DNA from: Scopulibacillus daqui
GTDB taxonomy: Bacteria > Bacillota > Bacilli > Bacillales > Sporolactobacillaceae
Reading direction: 5' to 3'
Length of the DNA: 64,000 nucleotides
Assembly (NCBI RefSeq): GCF_016908855.1
Contig: NZ_JAFBER010000001.1
Coordinates: 1 to 64,000, forward strand
The notes below the pieces were generated by a model. It saw nothing but the letters and a program-made list of their open reading frames with translations. It had not been told where the DNA came from and searched no databases. Position numbers and translations under genes: made by a program. Positions 35,798 to 44,579 of this stretch are shown in pieces (position 1 is the stretch's first letter; the number at the start of each line of letters is the position of its first letter).

Positions 35798-36772
35798 TTG
35801 ATTGAACAATTGACTTTTGACGTATTGAATGACGAGCAAAAATATCAACATTTTATGGAACGGATTAATCGCGGTGAAAAAATTGAAGCGGACGATTGGA
35901 TGCCGGATGATTATCGTCAGGCGCTGATTCGCTTGATTTCCATGCATGGGATCAGCGAAATTATGGGTGCGCTTCCAGAGAAGGAATGGGTCCCAAAAGC
36001 GCCGACGTTGAACCGCAAGCTGGCCATTATGGCAAAAGTTCAAGATGAGATGGGGCATGGGCAGCTGCTTTTAAGAGTGGCTGAAGATCTTATGAAGCCG
36101 CTTGGGAAGAACCGGGATAATATTATGCAGGATCTGTTTTCAAAGCGGCTGAAGTTTCATAATGTTTTCCATATGCCTTCACCGACGTGGGGGGATGCAG
36201 CTGTTATTGCTTGGCTTGTCGACGGGGCGGCTATTCTATCGCAGACGATGATGCTCGATACTTCTTATGGTCCTTACGGAAGAGCATTAAAGCGGATTTG
36301 CCAAGAGGAATCGTTTCATGCCAAGCACGGCGAAAGCCTTGTATTGTCTCTGGCAGAAGGCACCGATAAGCAAAAACAAATGCTTCAAGAAGCCGTTAAC
36401 CGTTGGTGGGATGCCTTATTAATGTTCTTTGGGCCGAAATCGAAAAACGAAACCGGCCATTCCAATGTTGATAAAAATATTAAATATAAGTTAAGAACGA
36501 AAACGAATGAGCAGCTGAGGCAAGAATTTTTAACAAAGTATGTCCCTAAGATGAAATTAATTGGTCTGGACATTCCTGATAAAACGATTCGCTTTGATGA
36601 AGACAAGCAAGAGTGGATTTATAAGGAGCCTGATTGGAACGAATTTAAGAAAATTGTTTCCGGAAATGGTCCGAAAACGAATGAACGGCTGCATTTAAGA
36701 CAAAGCTCCTATGAACAAAATGAATGGGTAAGAGAGGCGCTTGGCCATATTAGTTCGGCAGCTGTTGGATAA
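35798..36772 (+). CDS. paaA: Phenylacetyl-CoA 1,2-epoxidase subunit PaaA
   Basis: PaaA is the catalytic diiron subunit of the epoxidase that forms ring-1,2-epoxyphenylacetyl-CoA. In the 324-residue protein, DWMPDDYRQALIRLISMHGISEIMG, the iron-ligand helix AKVQDEMGHGQLLLRVAEDL (ExxH) and CQEESFHAKHGESLV (second ExxH) are all intact. Start taken as TTG 35798, placed after GGGTGGTGTATCAA; a GTG at 35786 is the longer alternative. First gene of paaABCD. Confidence 0.94.
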   Translation: MIEQLTFDVLNDEQKYQHFMERINRGEKIEADDWMPDDYRQALIRLISMHGISEIMGALPEKEWVPKAPTLNRKLAIMAKVQDEMGHGQLLLRVAEDLMKPLGKNRDNIMQDLFSKRLKFHNVFHMPSPTWGDAAVIAWLVDGAAILSQTMMLDTSYGPYGRALKRICQEESFHAKHGESLVLSLAEGTDKQKQMLQEAVNRWWDALLMFFGPKSKNETGHSNVDKNIKYKLRTKTNEQLRQEFLTKYVPKMKLIGLDIPDKTIRFDEDKQEWIYKEPDWNEFKKIVSGNGPKTNERLHLRQSSYEQNEWVREALGHISSAAVG

Positions 36773-36799
36773 AACGAAAGAAACGAAAGGCGGTTGACC

Positions 36800-37147
36800 A
36801 TGAAAAAGGATCATCATGAATCAGACGCATTTTATGAGGAATTTGAAGTGTTCAGCAAAAAGAAGGATGGATCACCTATTCAGCATCAATTCAGTTTGCT
36901 TGCGCCGAATGAAGAAATGGCTCTCATTATGGCAAAGGAAAACTTTTTCCGCCGTGAGCCCGCTGTTGATATATGGGTTGTCAAACGCTCAAATATTAGA
37001 AAATTAGCGCAAAGCGAAAAAGAAGCATTGAAAAAGCTTGATAAACCTTACCGGGAAACTAAAGGATATGCCGACCTTAACAGAAGGTGGCGGGCTTTTA
37101 AAGAAAAAGGCAAAGATGAATGGCTGAAGGGGGAAAAGGAGGCATGA
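36800..37147 (+). CDS. paaB: Phenylacetyl-CoA epoxidase subunit PaaB
   Basis: PaaB is a small subunit thought to join PaaAC heterodimers into the full complex. The 115-residue protein shows FEVFSKKKDGSPIQHQFSLLAPNEEMALIMAKENFFRREPAVDIWVV (quoted here as the PaaB core FFRREPAVDIWVV) and ends in a charged tail longer than in E. coli PaaB (95 residues). ATG 36800 follows GAAAGGCGGTTGACC. Its stop overlaps the paaC start (ATGA). Confidence 0.92.
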   Translation: MKKDHHESDAFYEEFEVFSKKKDGSPIQHQFSLLAPNEEMALIMAKENFFRREPAVDIWVVKRSNIRKLAQSEKEALKKLDKPYRETKGYADLNRRWRAFKEKGKDEWLKGEKEA

Positions 37148-37941
37148 GTTTTTCTGAAAAAAACAAAGCAATGACCGAACTTTTATATCAATTGGCCGAC
37201 GATGATTTTATTCATGCCCATCGCGGGTCGGAGTGGCTTGGGCTTGCCCCGCACATTGAAGAAGATGTCGCTTTTTCGTCGATTAATCAAGATACAATGG
37301 GCCATGCCGCCATGTACTATAAACTCCTTGAAGATTTGGGAGAGGGCAAAGCAGATGACCTGTCGCATAGAAGAAAACCGGAGCAGTATAGAAACGCGAT
37401 TATTTTAGAAGAAAGAAACGGATCCGGCGAATATTTGGAGTCTCCTCAATATGATTGGGCTTTTACAGTGATTAGGCACTTTTTCTATGATGTTTCAAAA
37501 AAGATTCGATTAGAATCTTTGAAACAATCATCTTATGAGCCGCTGTCTGAAGCCGCAAGAAAAATATTAACAGAACAATATTATCACTTAATGCATTGGG
37601 AAGTCTGGTTTAAACAGTTAATGACAAGCACAGCGAAAGCCAGAAAGAAAATGGAGGCCGCTATTTTCAAAGTTTGGGATGATTTCGGCGGCGTGCTGAC
37701 GCTCGGTCCGTACGGCGATGAAATGGTTAAGGCCGGATTAATCGAAGATGAGGAAGTCTTAAAGACCCGTTTTACTGAACGGATGCAAAAGTATTTTCAA
37801 TCTGTTGATTTTAAACTTGTAACAGAGCCGCAAATGAAGCGCGGAGACGGAAGAGCCGGTGTCCATACGCCGGATCTCGAGCACGCCTTAAGCACCTTAA
37901 GCGAAGTTTATGTTTCGGACGCCGAAGCGGCAGGCTGGTAA
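37144..37941 (+). CDS. paaC: Phenylacetyl-CoA epoxidase structural subunit PaaC
   Basis: PaaC is the structural partner of PaaA, with a ferritin-like fold. The 265-residue protein carries DDDFIHAHRGSEWLGLAPHIEEDVAFSSINQDTMGHA, YDWAFTVIRHFFYD and LMHWEVWFKQL. The ligand-like residues are partly kept, as in other PaaC proteins that lack an active iron site. ATG 37144 is inside the paaB stop and after AAAAGGAGGC, implying coupling; 40 bp lie between it and paaD. Confidence 0.94.
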   Translation: MSFSEKNKAMTELLYQLADDDFIHAHRGSEWLGLAPHIEEDVAFSSINQDTMGHAAMYYKLLEDLGEGKADDLSHRRKPEQYRNAIILEERNGSGEYLESPQYDWAFTVIRHFFYDVSKKIRLESLKQSSYEPLSEAARKILTEQYYHLMHWEVWFKQLMTSTAKARKKMEAAIFKVWDDFGGVLTLGPYGDEMVKAGLIEDEEVLKTRFTERMQKYFQSVDFKLVTEPQMKRGDGRAGVHTPDLEHALSTLSEVYVSDAEAAGW

Positions 37942-37981
37942 TGCAAAAGACGGCTCGGCGGAAAAGAAAGAAGGTGAAAGC

Positions 37982-38491
37982 TTGGCTAAAGAACAGCAAG
38001 TGAATCATTTAATAGAAGAGATTCGCCGCGTCTTAGAGTCAGTCAAGGATCCAGAACTCCCGGCGATCAGCATTGCAGAATTAGGGGTGTTGGGGGAGAT
38101 TGATATTAATGAGGGGCATGCAACGATTCATCTTCTGCCGACATTCAGCGGGTGCCCTGCTTTAAACATCATTGAACAGGAAGTTAAGGATGCTTTGTCG
38201 AAGATTGATAGTGTTCAAACCGTCAATGTCCAGTTTGTCTTTAATCCGCCGTGGACCACAGACAGAATTAGTCCGGAGGGACGCGAAAAACTCAAAGCTT
38301 ATGGGATTTCTCCTCCGCCGGCTCATCATCGTGAAGGAGATCCGTGGGAGATTGATTGTCCATATTGCGGCTCAACCTATGTCACGATGGAAAACATTTT
38401 TGGGCCAACTGCCTGCCGCAGCATTTTATATTGCAAAAACTGCAAAAACCCTTTTGAGGCAATGAAGCCTGTTGCCGTCGGAATTAACTAA
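37982..38491 (+). CDS. paaD: PaaD, Fe-S/MIP18-family maturation factor of the epoxidase
   Basis: PaaD is a DUF59 (MIP18/SufT-like) protein needed for an active phenylacetyl-CoA epoxidase. The 169-residue protein has the DUF59 core VKDPELPAISIAELGVL ... LLPTFSGCPALNIIEQEV (Cys in SGCP) and a C-terminal zinc ribbon with CPYCGS, CRSILYCKNC. Start is TTG 37982 (AAGAAGGTGAAAGC upstream). In E. coli the next gene is paaE (reductase); here an EthD protein follows instead. Confidence 0.92.
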   Translation: MAKEQQVNHLIEEIRRVLESVKDPELPAISIAELGVLGEIDINEGHATIHLLPTFSGCPALNIIEQEVKDALSKIDSVQTVNVQFVFNPPWTTDRISPEGREKLKAYGISPPPAHHREGDPWEIDCPYCGSTYVTMENIFGPTACRSILYCKNCKNPFEAMKPVAVGIN

Positions 38492-38557
38492 AATTTCATA
38501 TTAGTACGGGATTTAGGGGTATTCTTCTAAACTTAAAACGAAAGGAATTGAGGAAAG

Positions 38558-38863
38558 ATGGTCAAAATGATTGCACTTTATAAACAGCCGAAGGATAAGG
38601 AAGCTTTTGATGAGCACTACAAAAATGTACACACGCCGATTACTAAGAAAATTCCCGGGCTTAAAAAAATGAAAGTCACAAAAATTACGGGGTCTCCAAT
38701 GGGGGAAAGCGAATATTATTTGCTTTGTGAAATGTATTATGAAAGCCACGAAGCTTTGAAAAAGGCTATGAAAACGGAAGAAGCAAAGGCTTCTGCGAAA
38801 GATGTCATGTCATTTGCCGGCGATATCGTTACGATGATGATTGGTGAGGAAGTTGATGAGTAA
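38558..38863 (+). CDS. EthD-domain protein in the paa operon
   Basis: A 101-residue dimeric ferredoxin-like-fold (Dabb/EthD) protein, with VKMIALYKQPKDKEAFDEHY, HTPITKKIPGLKKM and YYLLCEMYYES. EthD proteins accompany degradation pathways for ethers and aromatics and appear in Gram-positive paa clusters; their reaction is not known. ATG 38558 follows AAAGGAATTGAGGAAAG, and its last 8 bases overlap the start of the next gene. It lies where paaE would stand, but has no flavin, NAD or 2Fe-2S motif and cannot replace that reductase. Confidence 0.85.
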   Translation: MVKMIALYKQPKDKEAFDEHYKNVHTPITKKIPGLKKMKVTKITGSPMGESEYYLLCEMYYESHEALKKAMKTEEAKASAKDVMSFAGDIVTMMIGEEVDE

Positions 38864-39632
38864 ACCGTCGTTCATTAACTTTTGGCAAGAAAATGGAATT
38901 GGATATATTGAACTTAACCGTCCTAAAGTTTTAAATGCGCTTAATCGGCAAATGGTTTCTGAAATCGTCTCAGCGCTCGCTGAATTTGACCATAATCATG
39001 ATATCAGGGTGATTTTAATCAAAGGCAGCGGGCGGGCTTTTGCTGCAGGGGCGGATATTGACGAAATGGCTCATGATACGCCGGTACAGCTTGAATTATT
39101 AAACCAATTTGCTGAGTGGGACCGAATCAGCCTGATCAAAAAGCCGGTGATTGCGGCGGTTCACGGTTTTGCATTGGGCGGCGGTTTCGAACTGGCTTTA
39201 AGCTGTGACTTTATTTTCGCAGCAGAAAATGCCCGGTTCGGTTTTCCTGAAGTGAATCTTGGCGTCATGCCGGGAGCCGGCGGAACCGTACGTTTAACCA
39301 AAGCGATGGGCAGGACGAAGGCGCTCGAATGGCTGTGCACCGGCGAACAGATGGAAGCCTCTGCCGCCAATCATTATGGGCTGATAACCCGGCTTGTTCC
39401 GGAAGAACTGCTTTTTGAAGAAGCTGAACGATTTGCCAAAAAGCTGGCAGAAAAACCGCCGCTGTCGCTCAGACTTATTAAAGATACGGTTAATAAAGCC
39501 GTTGATGCCAATGTTTATGAAGCGATGCAATACGAGCGGAAGAACTTTTACTTGCTATTTGCCTCCAGCGATCAGAAGGAAGGCATGGAAGCTTTTGTTG
39601 AAAAAAGACCCGCAGCATTTCGCGGTCAATGA
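38856..39632 (+). CDS. paaF: Enoyl-CoA hydratase, PaaF-like
   Basis: A 258-residue crotonase probably acting as 2,3-dehydroadipyl-CoA hydratase. The oxyanion-hole segment GSGRAFAAGADIDEMA and the two catalytic glutamates in GFALGGGFELALSCDF and FPEVNLGVMPGAGG are present, as in E. coli PaaF. ATG 38856 overlaps the EthD gene by 8 bases; the stop overlaps the following reading frame. Assignment to PaaF rather than a general hydratase rests on position and on the absence of a better candidate. Confidence 0.88.
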   Translation: MSKPSFINFWQENGIGYIELNRPKVLNALNRQMVSEIVSALAEFDHNHDIRVILIKGSGRAFAAGADIDEMAHDTPVQLELLNQFAEWDRISLIKKPVIAAVHGFALGGGFELALSCDFIFAAENARFGFPEVNLGVMPGAGGTVRLTKAMGRTKALEWLCTGEQMEASAANHYGLITRLVPEELLFEEAERFAKKLAEKPPLSLRLIKDTVNKAVDANVYEAMQYERKNFYLLFASSDQKEGMEAFVEKRPAAFRGQ

Positions 39633-39646
39633 AGAGAGGGAGATCA

Positions 39647-40417
39647 TTGGAAACCATTTTATTTGAAGTCAGCAATCAGATTGGCTGGTTAACGTTAAAT
39701 AGGCCGGAAAAACTTAACGCTTTTAATGAGCAAATGAATAAAGAGATTGTTCAAGTTATCAAACAAATTGAAAAAAACGATGATGTCAGAGCGGTTGTCA
39801 TTCGCGGCGCGGGAAGGGCTTTTTGCGCTGGAGAAGATTTAAGCAGTGTCAACACAGATACAGATTTTGGCGATGTGCTTCGGGAAAGATACAATCCGAT
39901 GGTAAAACGATTGGCTTACCTTGAAAAACCGGTCGTTGCTGCTATTGACGGTGCTGCGGCCGGGGCAGGTCTCAGTTTGGCATTGGCGTGCGATTTCCGA
40001 ATTGCTTCAGATAAAGCTTCTTTCCTTGAGGCTTTTATTCATGTTGGGCTAGTTCCTGATTCGGGAAACCTTTACTACTTGCCGCGGATCGTCGGTTATG
40101 CCAAAGCAATGGAGCTGGCGATATTAGGGGAAAAAATTAATGCAGACCAGGCGAAAGAACTTGGGCTTGTGACAAAAGTCTTTCCGCAAGAAGAATTTGA
40201 ACAAGGTGTTCAAGCCTTTGCTGAGCGTTTAGCCAAAATGCCGACGAAGGCTGTCGGCTTCATCAAGCGGTATATGCAGCAAAGTTATGAGACAAATCTC
40301 AGCCAAATGCTTGAATATGAAGCCTATGCCCAAGGCGCGGCAGGAAAGACCGAAGATCACGAAGCAGGCGTCCAAGCCTTTTTAAATAAACAAAAGCCGG
40401 TGTTTAAAGGCAAATAA
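39647..40417 (+). CDS. paaG: Ring-1,2-epoxyphenylacetyl-CoA isomerase PaaG
   Basis: PaaG isomerises the epoxide to oxepin-CoA and shifts a later double bond. The 256-residue crotonase has GAGRAFCAGEDLSSVN and, at the catalytic site, HVGLVPDSGNLYYLPRIVG, where Asp replaces the second glutamate of hydratases, as in E. coli PaaG (IPDCGG). The first glutamate position is Leu-rich (GAAAGAGLSLALACD), also as in PaaG. Start TTG 39647 follows AGAGGGAGATCA; ATG 39629, overlapping the previous stop, is an alternative. Confidence 0.92.
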   Translation: METILFEVSNQIGWLTLNRPEKLNAFNEQMNKEIVQVIKQIEKNDDVRAVVIRGAGRAFCAGEDLSSVNTDTDFGDVLRERYNPMVKRLAYLEKPVVAAIDGAAAGAGLSLALACDFRIASDKASFLEAFIHVGLVPDSGNLYYLPRIVGYAKAMELAILGEKINADQAKELGLVTKVFPQEEFEQGVQAFAERLAKMPTKAVGFIKRYMQQSYETNLSQMLEYEAYAQGAAGKTEDHEAGVQAFLNKQKPVFKGK

Positions 40418-40492
40418 GAGCGAGACATTCCCATGATTAAAGAAACAGATCGGTCAAGACCCTATAGGCTGAAATGTTTTATTTTGAGTGAG

Positions 40493-40515
40493 GCGAACTT
40501 TCCATGTTCGCCTTT
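40493..40515 (+). terminator. Hairpin between paaG and paaH
   Basis: AGGCGAAC (40493-40500) pairs with GTTCGCCT (40508-40515), then TTTAT. It could reduce read-through into paaH-paaJ. Confidence 0.6.
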
Positions 40516-40556
40516 TATAACAGAATGTGCTCTAAAGAACCGGGAGGAGAATGATC

Positions 40557-41426
40557 ATGAGTGAAAAAGTTGTTGTTGTCGGTTCCGGCGTTATGGGCCG
40601 CGGCATTGCTTATGTGAGTGCTTTAGGCGGCTATCAAGTCGGTTTGGTCGATGTTTCAGAAGAAGCGTTAGACAGCGCTAAAGCAAATATTAACACACTG
40701 CTTGAACAAGGAATAGAACGCCAAAAATTAACCGAATTAGAAGCGGCTTGCGCCAAAGAAAAAATAGCCTATGACACGGATTTGGCGTCTTGTGTGAAAC
40801 ATGCGGATATTGTGATTGAAGCTGTTCCGGAAAAAATAGACATTAAAAAGTCAGTTTTTGAAACGATTGACGCCCATGCGCCTGAACACTGTATTTTGGC
40901 AACGAATACATCAACAATGAGTCCAACAGAAATTGGCTCTTTTACAAAACGTCCAGCCTCTGTCATAGCCATGCATTTTTTTAACCCGGTACATAAAATG
41001 CGTCTTGTGGAAATCATTAGAGGATTAGAAACAAGCGACGAGACGGCAGCGTATGTCGAAAAGGCCGCTAAAAAGATGGGAAAAGAAACGGTGATTGTCA
41101 ATGAATTCCCCGGCTTTGTAACCAGCAGGATGAGCGCACTGATCGGCAATGAAGCCTTTTATATGCTGCAAGAAGGTGTTGCATCGGCGGAAGATATCGA
41201 TAAAGCAATTAAGTTCGGGCTGAACTTTCCGATGGGGCCGCTGGAATTAGCAGATCTTGTTGGGCTGGATGCCCGGTTAAATAATTTACGTTACTTGCAT
41301 GAAAAATTGGGCGAAAGATTTCGGCCTGCACCGCTATTAGAGAAATATGTTAAAGCGGGCCGGTTAGGCAGGAAAACAGGGATGGGCGTTTATCATTATT
41401 CGAAAAAAGAAGGGGTTCGAAGCTAA
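40557..41426 (+). CDS. paaH: 3-hydroxyacyl-CoA dehydrogenase PaaH
   Basis: PaaH oxidises 3-hydroxyadipyl-CoA to 3-oxoadipyl-CoA with NAD+. The 289-residue protein has the Rossmann motif VVVVGSGVMGRGIAYVSALGG and acidic beta-2 end (GLVDVSEE), the catalytic-region MHFFNPVHKMRLVEIIRG (His of HFFNPV) and the C-terminal domain ending GRLGRKTGMGVYHYS. ATG 40557 follows GGGAGGAGAATGATC. One domain only, about 290 residues as in Hbd-type enzymes, shorter than the 475 of E. coli PaaH. The stop overlaps the paaJ start. Confidence 0.92.
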   Translation: MSEKVVVVGSGVMGRGIAYVSALGGYQVGLVDVSEEALDSAKANINTLLEQGIERQKLTELEAACAKEKIAYDTDLASCVKHADIVIEAVPEKIDIKKSVFETIDAHAPEHCILATNTSTMSPTEIGSFTKRPASVIAMHFFNPVHKMRLVEIIRGLETSDETAAYVEKAAKKMGKETVIVNEFPGFVTSRMSALIGNEAFYMLQEGVASAEDIDKAIKFGLNFPMGPLELADLVGLDARLNNLRYLHEKLGERFRPAPLLEKYVKAGRLGRKTGMGVYHYSKKEGVRS

Positions 41427-42628
41427 TGGAAGACGTTGTTATTGTTGATGCGGTCAGAACGCCGATCGGACGGTACCGCGGTGCACTGAAATCAGTTAGA
41501 CCAGACGATTTAGCAGCGATTGTCATTAAGGCTTTAGTTGAAAGGCAGCCGAATTTGCCGGTTGATGAGATAGAAGAGGTCATTTTGGGCAATGCCAACG
41601 GTGCCGGTGAAGAAAACCGGAACGTTGCGAGAATGGCGGCCTTATTAGCGGATCTCCCGCTGCATGTGTCAGGAGTTACCGTCAACCGGCTGTGCGGTTC
41701 GGGGCTTGATGCTTTTAACACGGCAGCCAGGGCGATTATGGTTGGTGACGGTGATATTTATATTGCCGGCGGTACTGAAAGCATGACACGTGCACCATTT
41801 GTTATGGCAAAGCCCGAAGCAGATTATCCAAGGGGCAATCAGGAACTATTTGATACGACCATTGGCTGGCGGTTTATCAATAGTAAGCTTGAGGAAAAGT
41901 ATGGAACAGACAGCATGCCCCAAACGGCGGAGAATGTCGCTAAAAGATTCGGAATTACCCGCGAAGCTCAAGACCGATTTGCTTACACAAGCCAAATGCG
42001 GGCGAAACAGGCAATGGCATCGAACCGTTTTGCTGATGAGCTCGTTCCGGTAACTTATTATGACAGAAAAGGCAATGCGTGCACGGTAGATGAAGATGAA
42101 CACCCGCGTCCAAATACCACGCTCAGCAAGCTGAGTCAATTAAAGCCGATTTTTAAAGATGGAACAGTGACTGCCGGCAATGCTTCGGGCATCAATGACG
42201 GTGCCTCGGCTGTTCTGATAATGAGTGGGAGAAAAGCTGAGCAACTGGGGATTAAACCGATGGTCCGGTTTGTATCTTGCGGAACGGCCGGATTGGAACC
42301 GGCGATTATGGGCTTAGGGCCTATTGAAGCGTCAAGAAAAGCTTTAAGGAGGGCCGGACTTAGCACTAATGATATTGACCTTGTTGAACTCAATGAAGCG
42401 TTTGCCTCACAATCGCTGGAGTGCATAAGGCAGCTTGAGCTGGATCCTGAACGTGTAAATGTCAACGGCGGCGCTATAGCGTTGGGTCACCCATTAGGGG
42501 CAAGCGGTGCCAGAATTTTAACAACTCTCGTTCATGAAATGAAAAAACGAAAAGCCAAACGCGGATTAGCAGCCATGTGCATTGGCGTTGGCCAAGGAAT
42601 CGCGACGGTCGTTGAAAATATTGAATGA
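41426..42628 (+). CDS. paaJ: Thiolase PaaJ (3-oxoadipyl-CoA / 3-oxo-5,6-didehydrosuberyl-CoA)
   Basis: A 400-residue thiolase that cleaves acetyl-CoA from C8 and C6 3-oxoacyl-CoA in the last steps. It shows VDAVRTPIGRYRGALKSVRP, nucleophile Cys in NRLCGSGLDAFNTA (~residue 90), NEAFASQSLE (His region replaced by the NEAFA motif), GGAIALGHPLGASGARI (catalytic His) and CIGVGQGIA (second Cys). The start codon overlaps the paaH stop (TAATG). Assignment to PaaJ rests on its length and on the paa setting. Confidence 0.92.
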   Translation: MEDVVIVDAVRTPIGRYRGALKSVRPDDLAAIVIKALVERQPNLPVDEIEEVILGNANGAGEENRNVARMAALLADLPLHVSGVTVNRLCGSGLDAFNTAARAIMVGDGDIYIAGGTESMTRAPFVMAKPEADYPRGNQELFDTTIGWRFINSKLEEKYGTDSMPQTAENVAKRFGITREAQDRFAYTSQMRAKQAMASNRFADELVPVTYYDRKGNACTVDEDEHPRPNTTLSKLSQLKPIFKDGTVTAGNASGINDGASAVLIMSGRKAEQLGIKPMVRFVSCGTAGLEPAIMGLGPIEASRKALRRAGLSTNDIDLVELNEAFASQSLECIRQLELDPERVNVNGGAIALGHPLGASGARILTTLVHEMKKRKAKRGLAAMCIGVGQGIATVVENIE

Positions 42629-42731
42629 TAAAGGATGAGCGTACAATCGTTGATATTGTATATAGGTGTTGTGAGACGAACCCCTTGACTTTTAATCTCT
42701 CATCTCTGAAAAAAAAGGAGGATATCAAATC

Positions 42732-43508
42732 ATGCCAACAGTAGAATTAGCCGCTAAAGATCATATCGCTTATGTTACAATTAACCGTCCGGAAGTATTG
42801 AACTGTTTTGACTATCAAACGCTGTTATCATTGGAAGAAGCAGTCCAAAGCCTCTATACAAGCAAGGATGCCAGAGTTGTTATTTTTACTGGCGCCGGGG
42901 AAAAGGCTTTTAGCGCTGGCGCTGATTTAAAAGAAAGACAGCATTTGAATGCTCAGGAAGTCAAACGGAATGTTAAGAAGATACGGGATGTCTTTTCGCA
43001 AGTTGCCGGTCTGCCTCAGCCGACAATAGCGGCGATAAATGGCTATGCTTTTGGAGGAGGATTTGAGCTTGCGCTGGCATGTGATTTTCGCATCGCCGCA
43101 AAAACTGCTAAAATGGGTTTAACTGAAACGAGCATGGCCATTATTCCAGGCGCCGGCGGGACACAGCGGCTGCCGCGTTTAATTGGAGAAGCCAAAGCTA
43201 TGGAAATGATTTTAACGGCCAAGAGGATTTCGGCAGAAGAAGCGGAACGCTGCGGCATTCTTAATGAGGCTGTTGAAGACAGCGACTTAATGGCTGCCTG
43301 TGAACGTTTTGCGCAAGACATGTTAAAAAACGGCCCTATTGCTCTTCAGCAAGCCAAGTTTGCTATTAAAAACGGTATGAATACCGACCTTGCGACAGGC
43401 TTAGAAATTGAATCAAAAGCTTATGAATTGACCATTCCGACAAAAGACCGTTTGGAAGCGTTGGCCGCTTTTAACGAAAAGCGCAAACCAAGATTTAAAG
43501 GAGAGTAA
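42732..43508 (+). CDS. Third crotonase, YngF-like enoyl-CoA hydratase
   Basis: A 258-residue enoyl-CoA hydratase with GAGEKAFSAGADLKERQ, GYAFGGGFELALACDF and LTETSMAIIPGAGGTQRLPRLIG. The TETSMAIIPGAGG segment is typical of the AUH/YngF (methylglutaconyl-CoA-type) group rather than of PaaF. Its role in phenylacetate catabolism is unclear: it may hydrate a C8 intermediate or belong to branched-chain acyl-CoA breakdown. ATG follows AAAAGGAGGATATCAAATC. It lies 103 bp after paaJ, before paaX. Confidence 0.85.
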   Translation: MPTVELAAKDHIAYVTINRPEVLNCFDYQTLLSLEEAVQSLYTSKDARVVIFTGAGEKAFSAGADLKERQHLNAQEVKRNVKKIRDVFSQVAGLPQPTIAAINGYAFGGGFELALACDFRIAAKTAKMGLTETSMAIIPGAGGTQRLPRLIGEAKAMEMILTAKRISAEEAERCGILNEAVEDSDLMAACERFAQDMLKNGPIALQQAKFAIKNGMNTDLATGLEIESKAYELTIPTKDRLEALAAFNEKRKPRFKGE

Positions 43509-43567
43509 AGCATGCCGCTTGGCTGCTAATCGGGCGTATTTTTGTACAGCTTAAAGGATGAAGATAA

Positions 43568-44455
43568 ATGAGAAATACTTTAAATACACGATCAATGATT
43601 TTTACATTATATGGCGACTATATCAGGCATTACAATAGTGAAATCTGGATAGGCAGTTTAATTCGTCTGCTTGAACCCTTTGGGCATAATGAACAATCAG
43701 TGCGGGCAGCTATCTCGCGAATGAACAAGCAAGGCTGGATCACTAACCGAAGGGAAAGAAATAAAAGTTTCTATTCGCTGACTGACCGGGGCATTAAGAG
43801 GATGGATGAAGCCGCAAAACGGATTTTTAAACTAACCCCTTCTAATTGGGACGGCCGTTGGCGGATGTTTATGTATACGATACCCGAGGAGAAACGCAGC
43901 ATTCGTGATGAGCTGCGCAGGGAATTAGTTTGGAGCGGCTTTGGGATGCTTTCTAACAGCTGTTGGATAACGCCGAATGATTTAGAAAAGCAAGTGGCAG
44001 AAATCATCCAAAAGTACGAGATTGCTTCGTATGTTAACTTTTTTATTGCGGAAAATAAAGGTCCTCAGATGAATCAAAAATTAGTCTATGACTGCTGGGA
44101 TATCGACGACATTAACAAGCGGTATGATCAATTTATTAAACATTACAGCGAGAAGTATGTTGTAGATAAAAGCAAGATTGAAAAAGGAATTATGAGCGAT
44201 AAAGACTGCTTTGTTGAAAGAACAAAGCTGGTCCATGAATACCGGAAATTTTTATTTGTTGATCCCGGCCTTCCGCAGGAATTGCTTCCGGAAAAATGGC
44301 TTGGCGAATATGCAGCTTCACTGTTCGGAGATTATTATCGGGCGCTTGCCAAGCCGGCTAATCGGTTTTTCGAAAAAGTATTTTTTGATGATAATGCCCA
44401 TGCGCAAAAAAGTGAAGCGTATGATGTTCTTGACCATCCATTAATCATTGATTAA
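43568..44455 (+). CDS. paaX: PaaX-family transcriptional repressor
   Basis: PaaX represses paa genes and is released by phenylacetyl-CoA. The 295-residue protein has the GntR-like winged helix at its N-terminus (TLYGDYIRHYNSEIWIGSLIRLLEPFG, with SVRAAISRMNKQGWI as recognition part), the PaaX middle domain (WRMFMYTIPEEKRSIRDELRRELVWSGFGMLSNSCWITP) and the C-terminal domain. (These stretches are quoted only by their key words: VRAAISRMNKQGW, GFGMLSNSCWITP.) ATG 43568 follows AAAGGATGAAGATAA. Palindromes at the paaA and hotdog-gene promoters are probable targets. Confidence 0.92.
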   Translation: MRNTLNTRSMIFTLYGDYIRHYNSEIWIGSLIRLLEPFGHNEQSVRAAISRMNKQGWITNRRERNKSFYSLTDRGIKRMDEAAKRIFKLTPSNWDGRWRMFMYTIPEEKRSIRDELRRELVWSGFGMLSNSCWITPNDLEKQVAEIIQKYEIASYVNFFIAENKGPQMNQKLVYDCWDIDDINKRYDQFIKHYSEKYVVDKSKIEKGIMSDKDCFVERTKLVHEYRKFLFVDPGLPQELLPEKWLGEYAASLFGDYYRALAKPANRFFEKVFFDDNAHAQKSEAYDVLDHPLIID

Positions 44456-44488
44456 GTTGATGCCTTTTCCTAATGAAAAGGCATCAAC
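44456..44488. terminator. Hairpin after paaX
   Basis: A 14-bp perfect stem GTTGATGCCTTTTC (44456-44469) with its complement (44475-44488) and 5-nt loop. There is no T tract on the plus strand. Confidence 0.65.
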
Positions 44489-44579
44489 GCAGCTGCTTCA
44501 ACAGAATAGCAGCTGAAACGCCTCTTCACCGCTTGCTGAATGCCAGTTCAATTGCGGTATCGTATTTCTTGCATCCTCT

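Noticed and set aside
38558-38863. EthD gene as a replacement for paaE
   Set aside because: At 101 residues with no flavin, NAD or iron-sulfur motif, it cannot carry electrons from NAD(P)H to the epoxidase.
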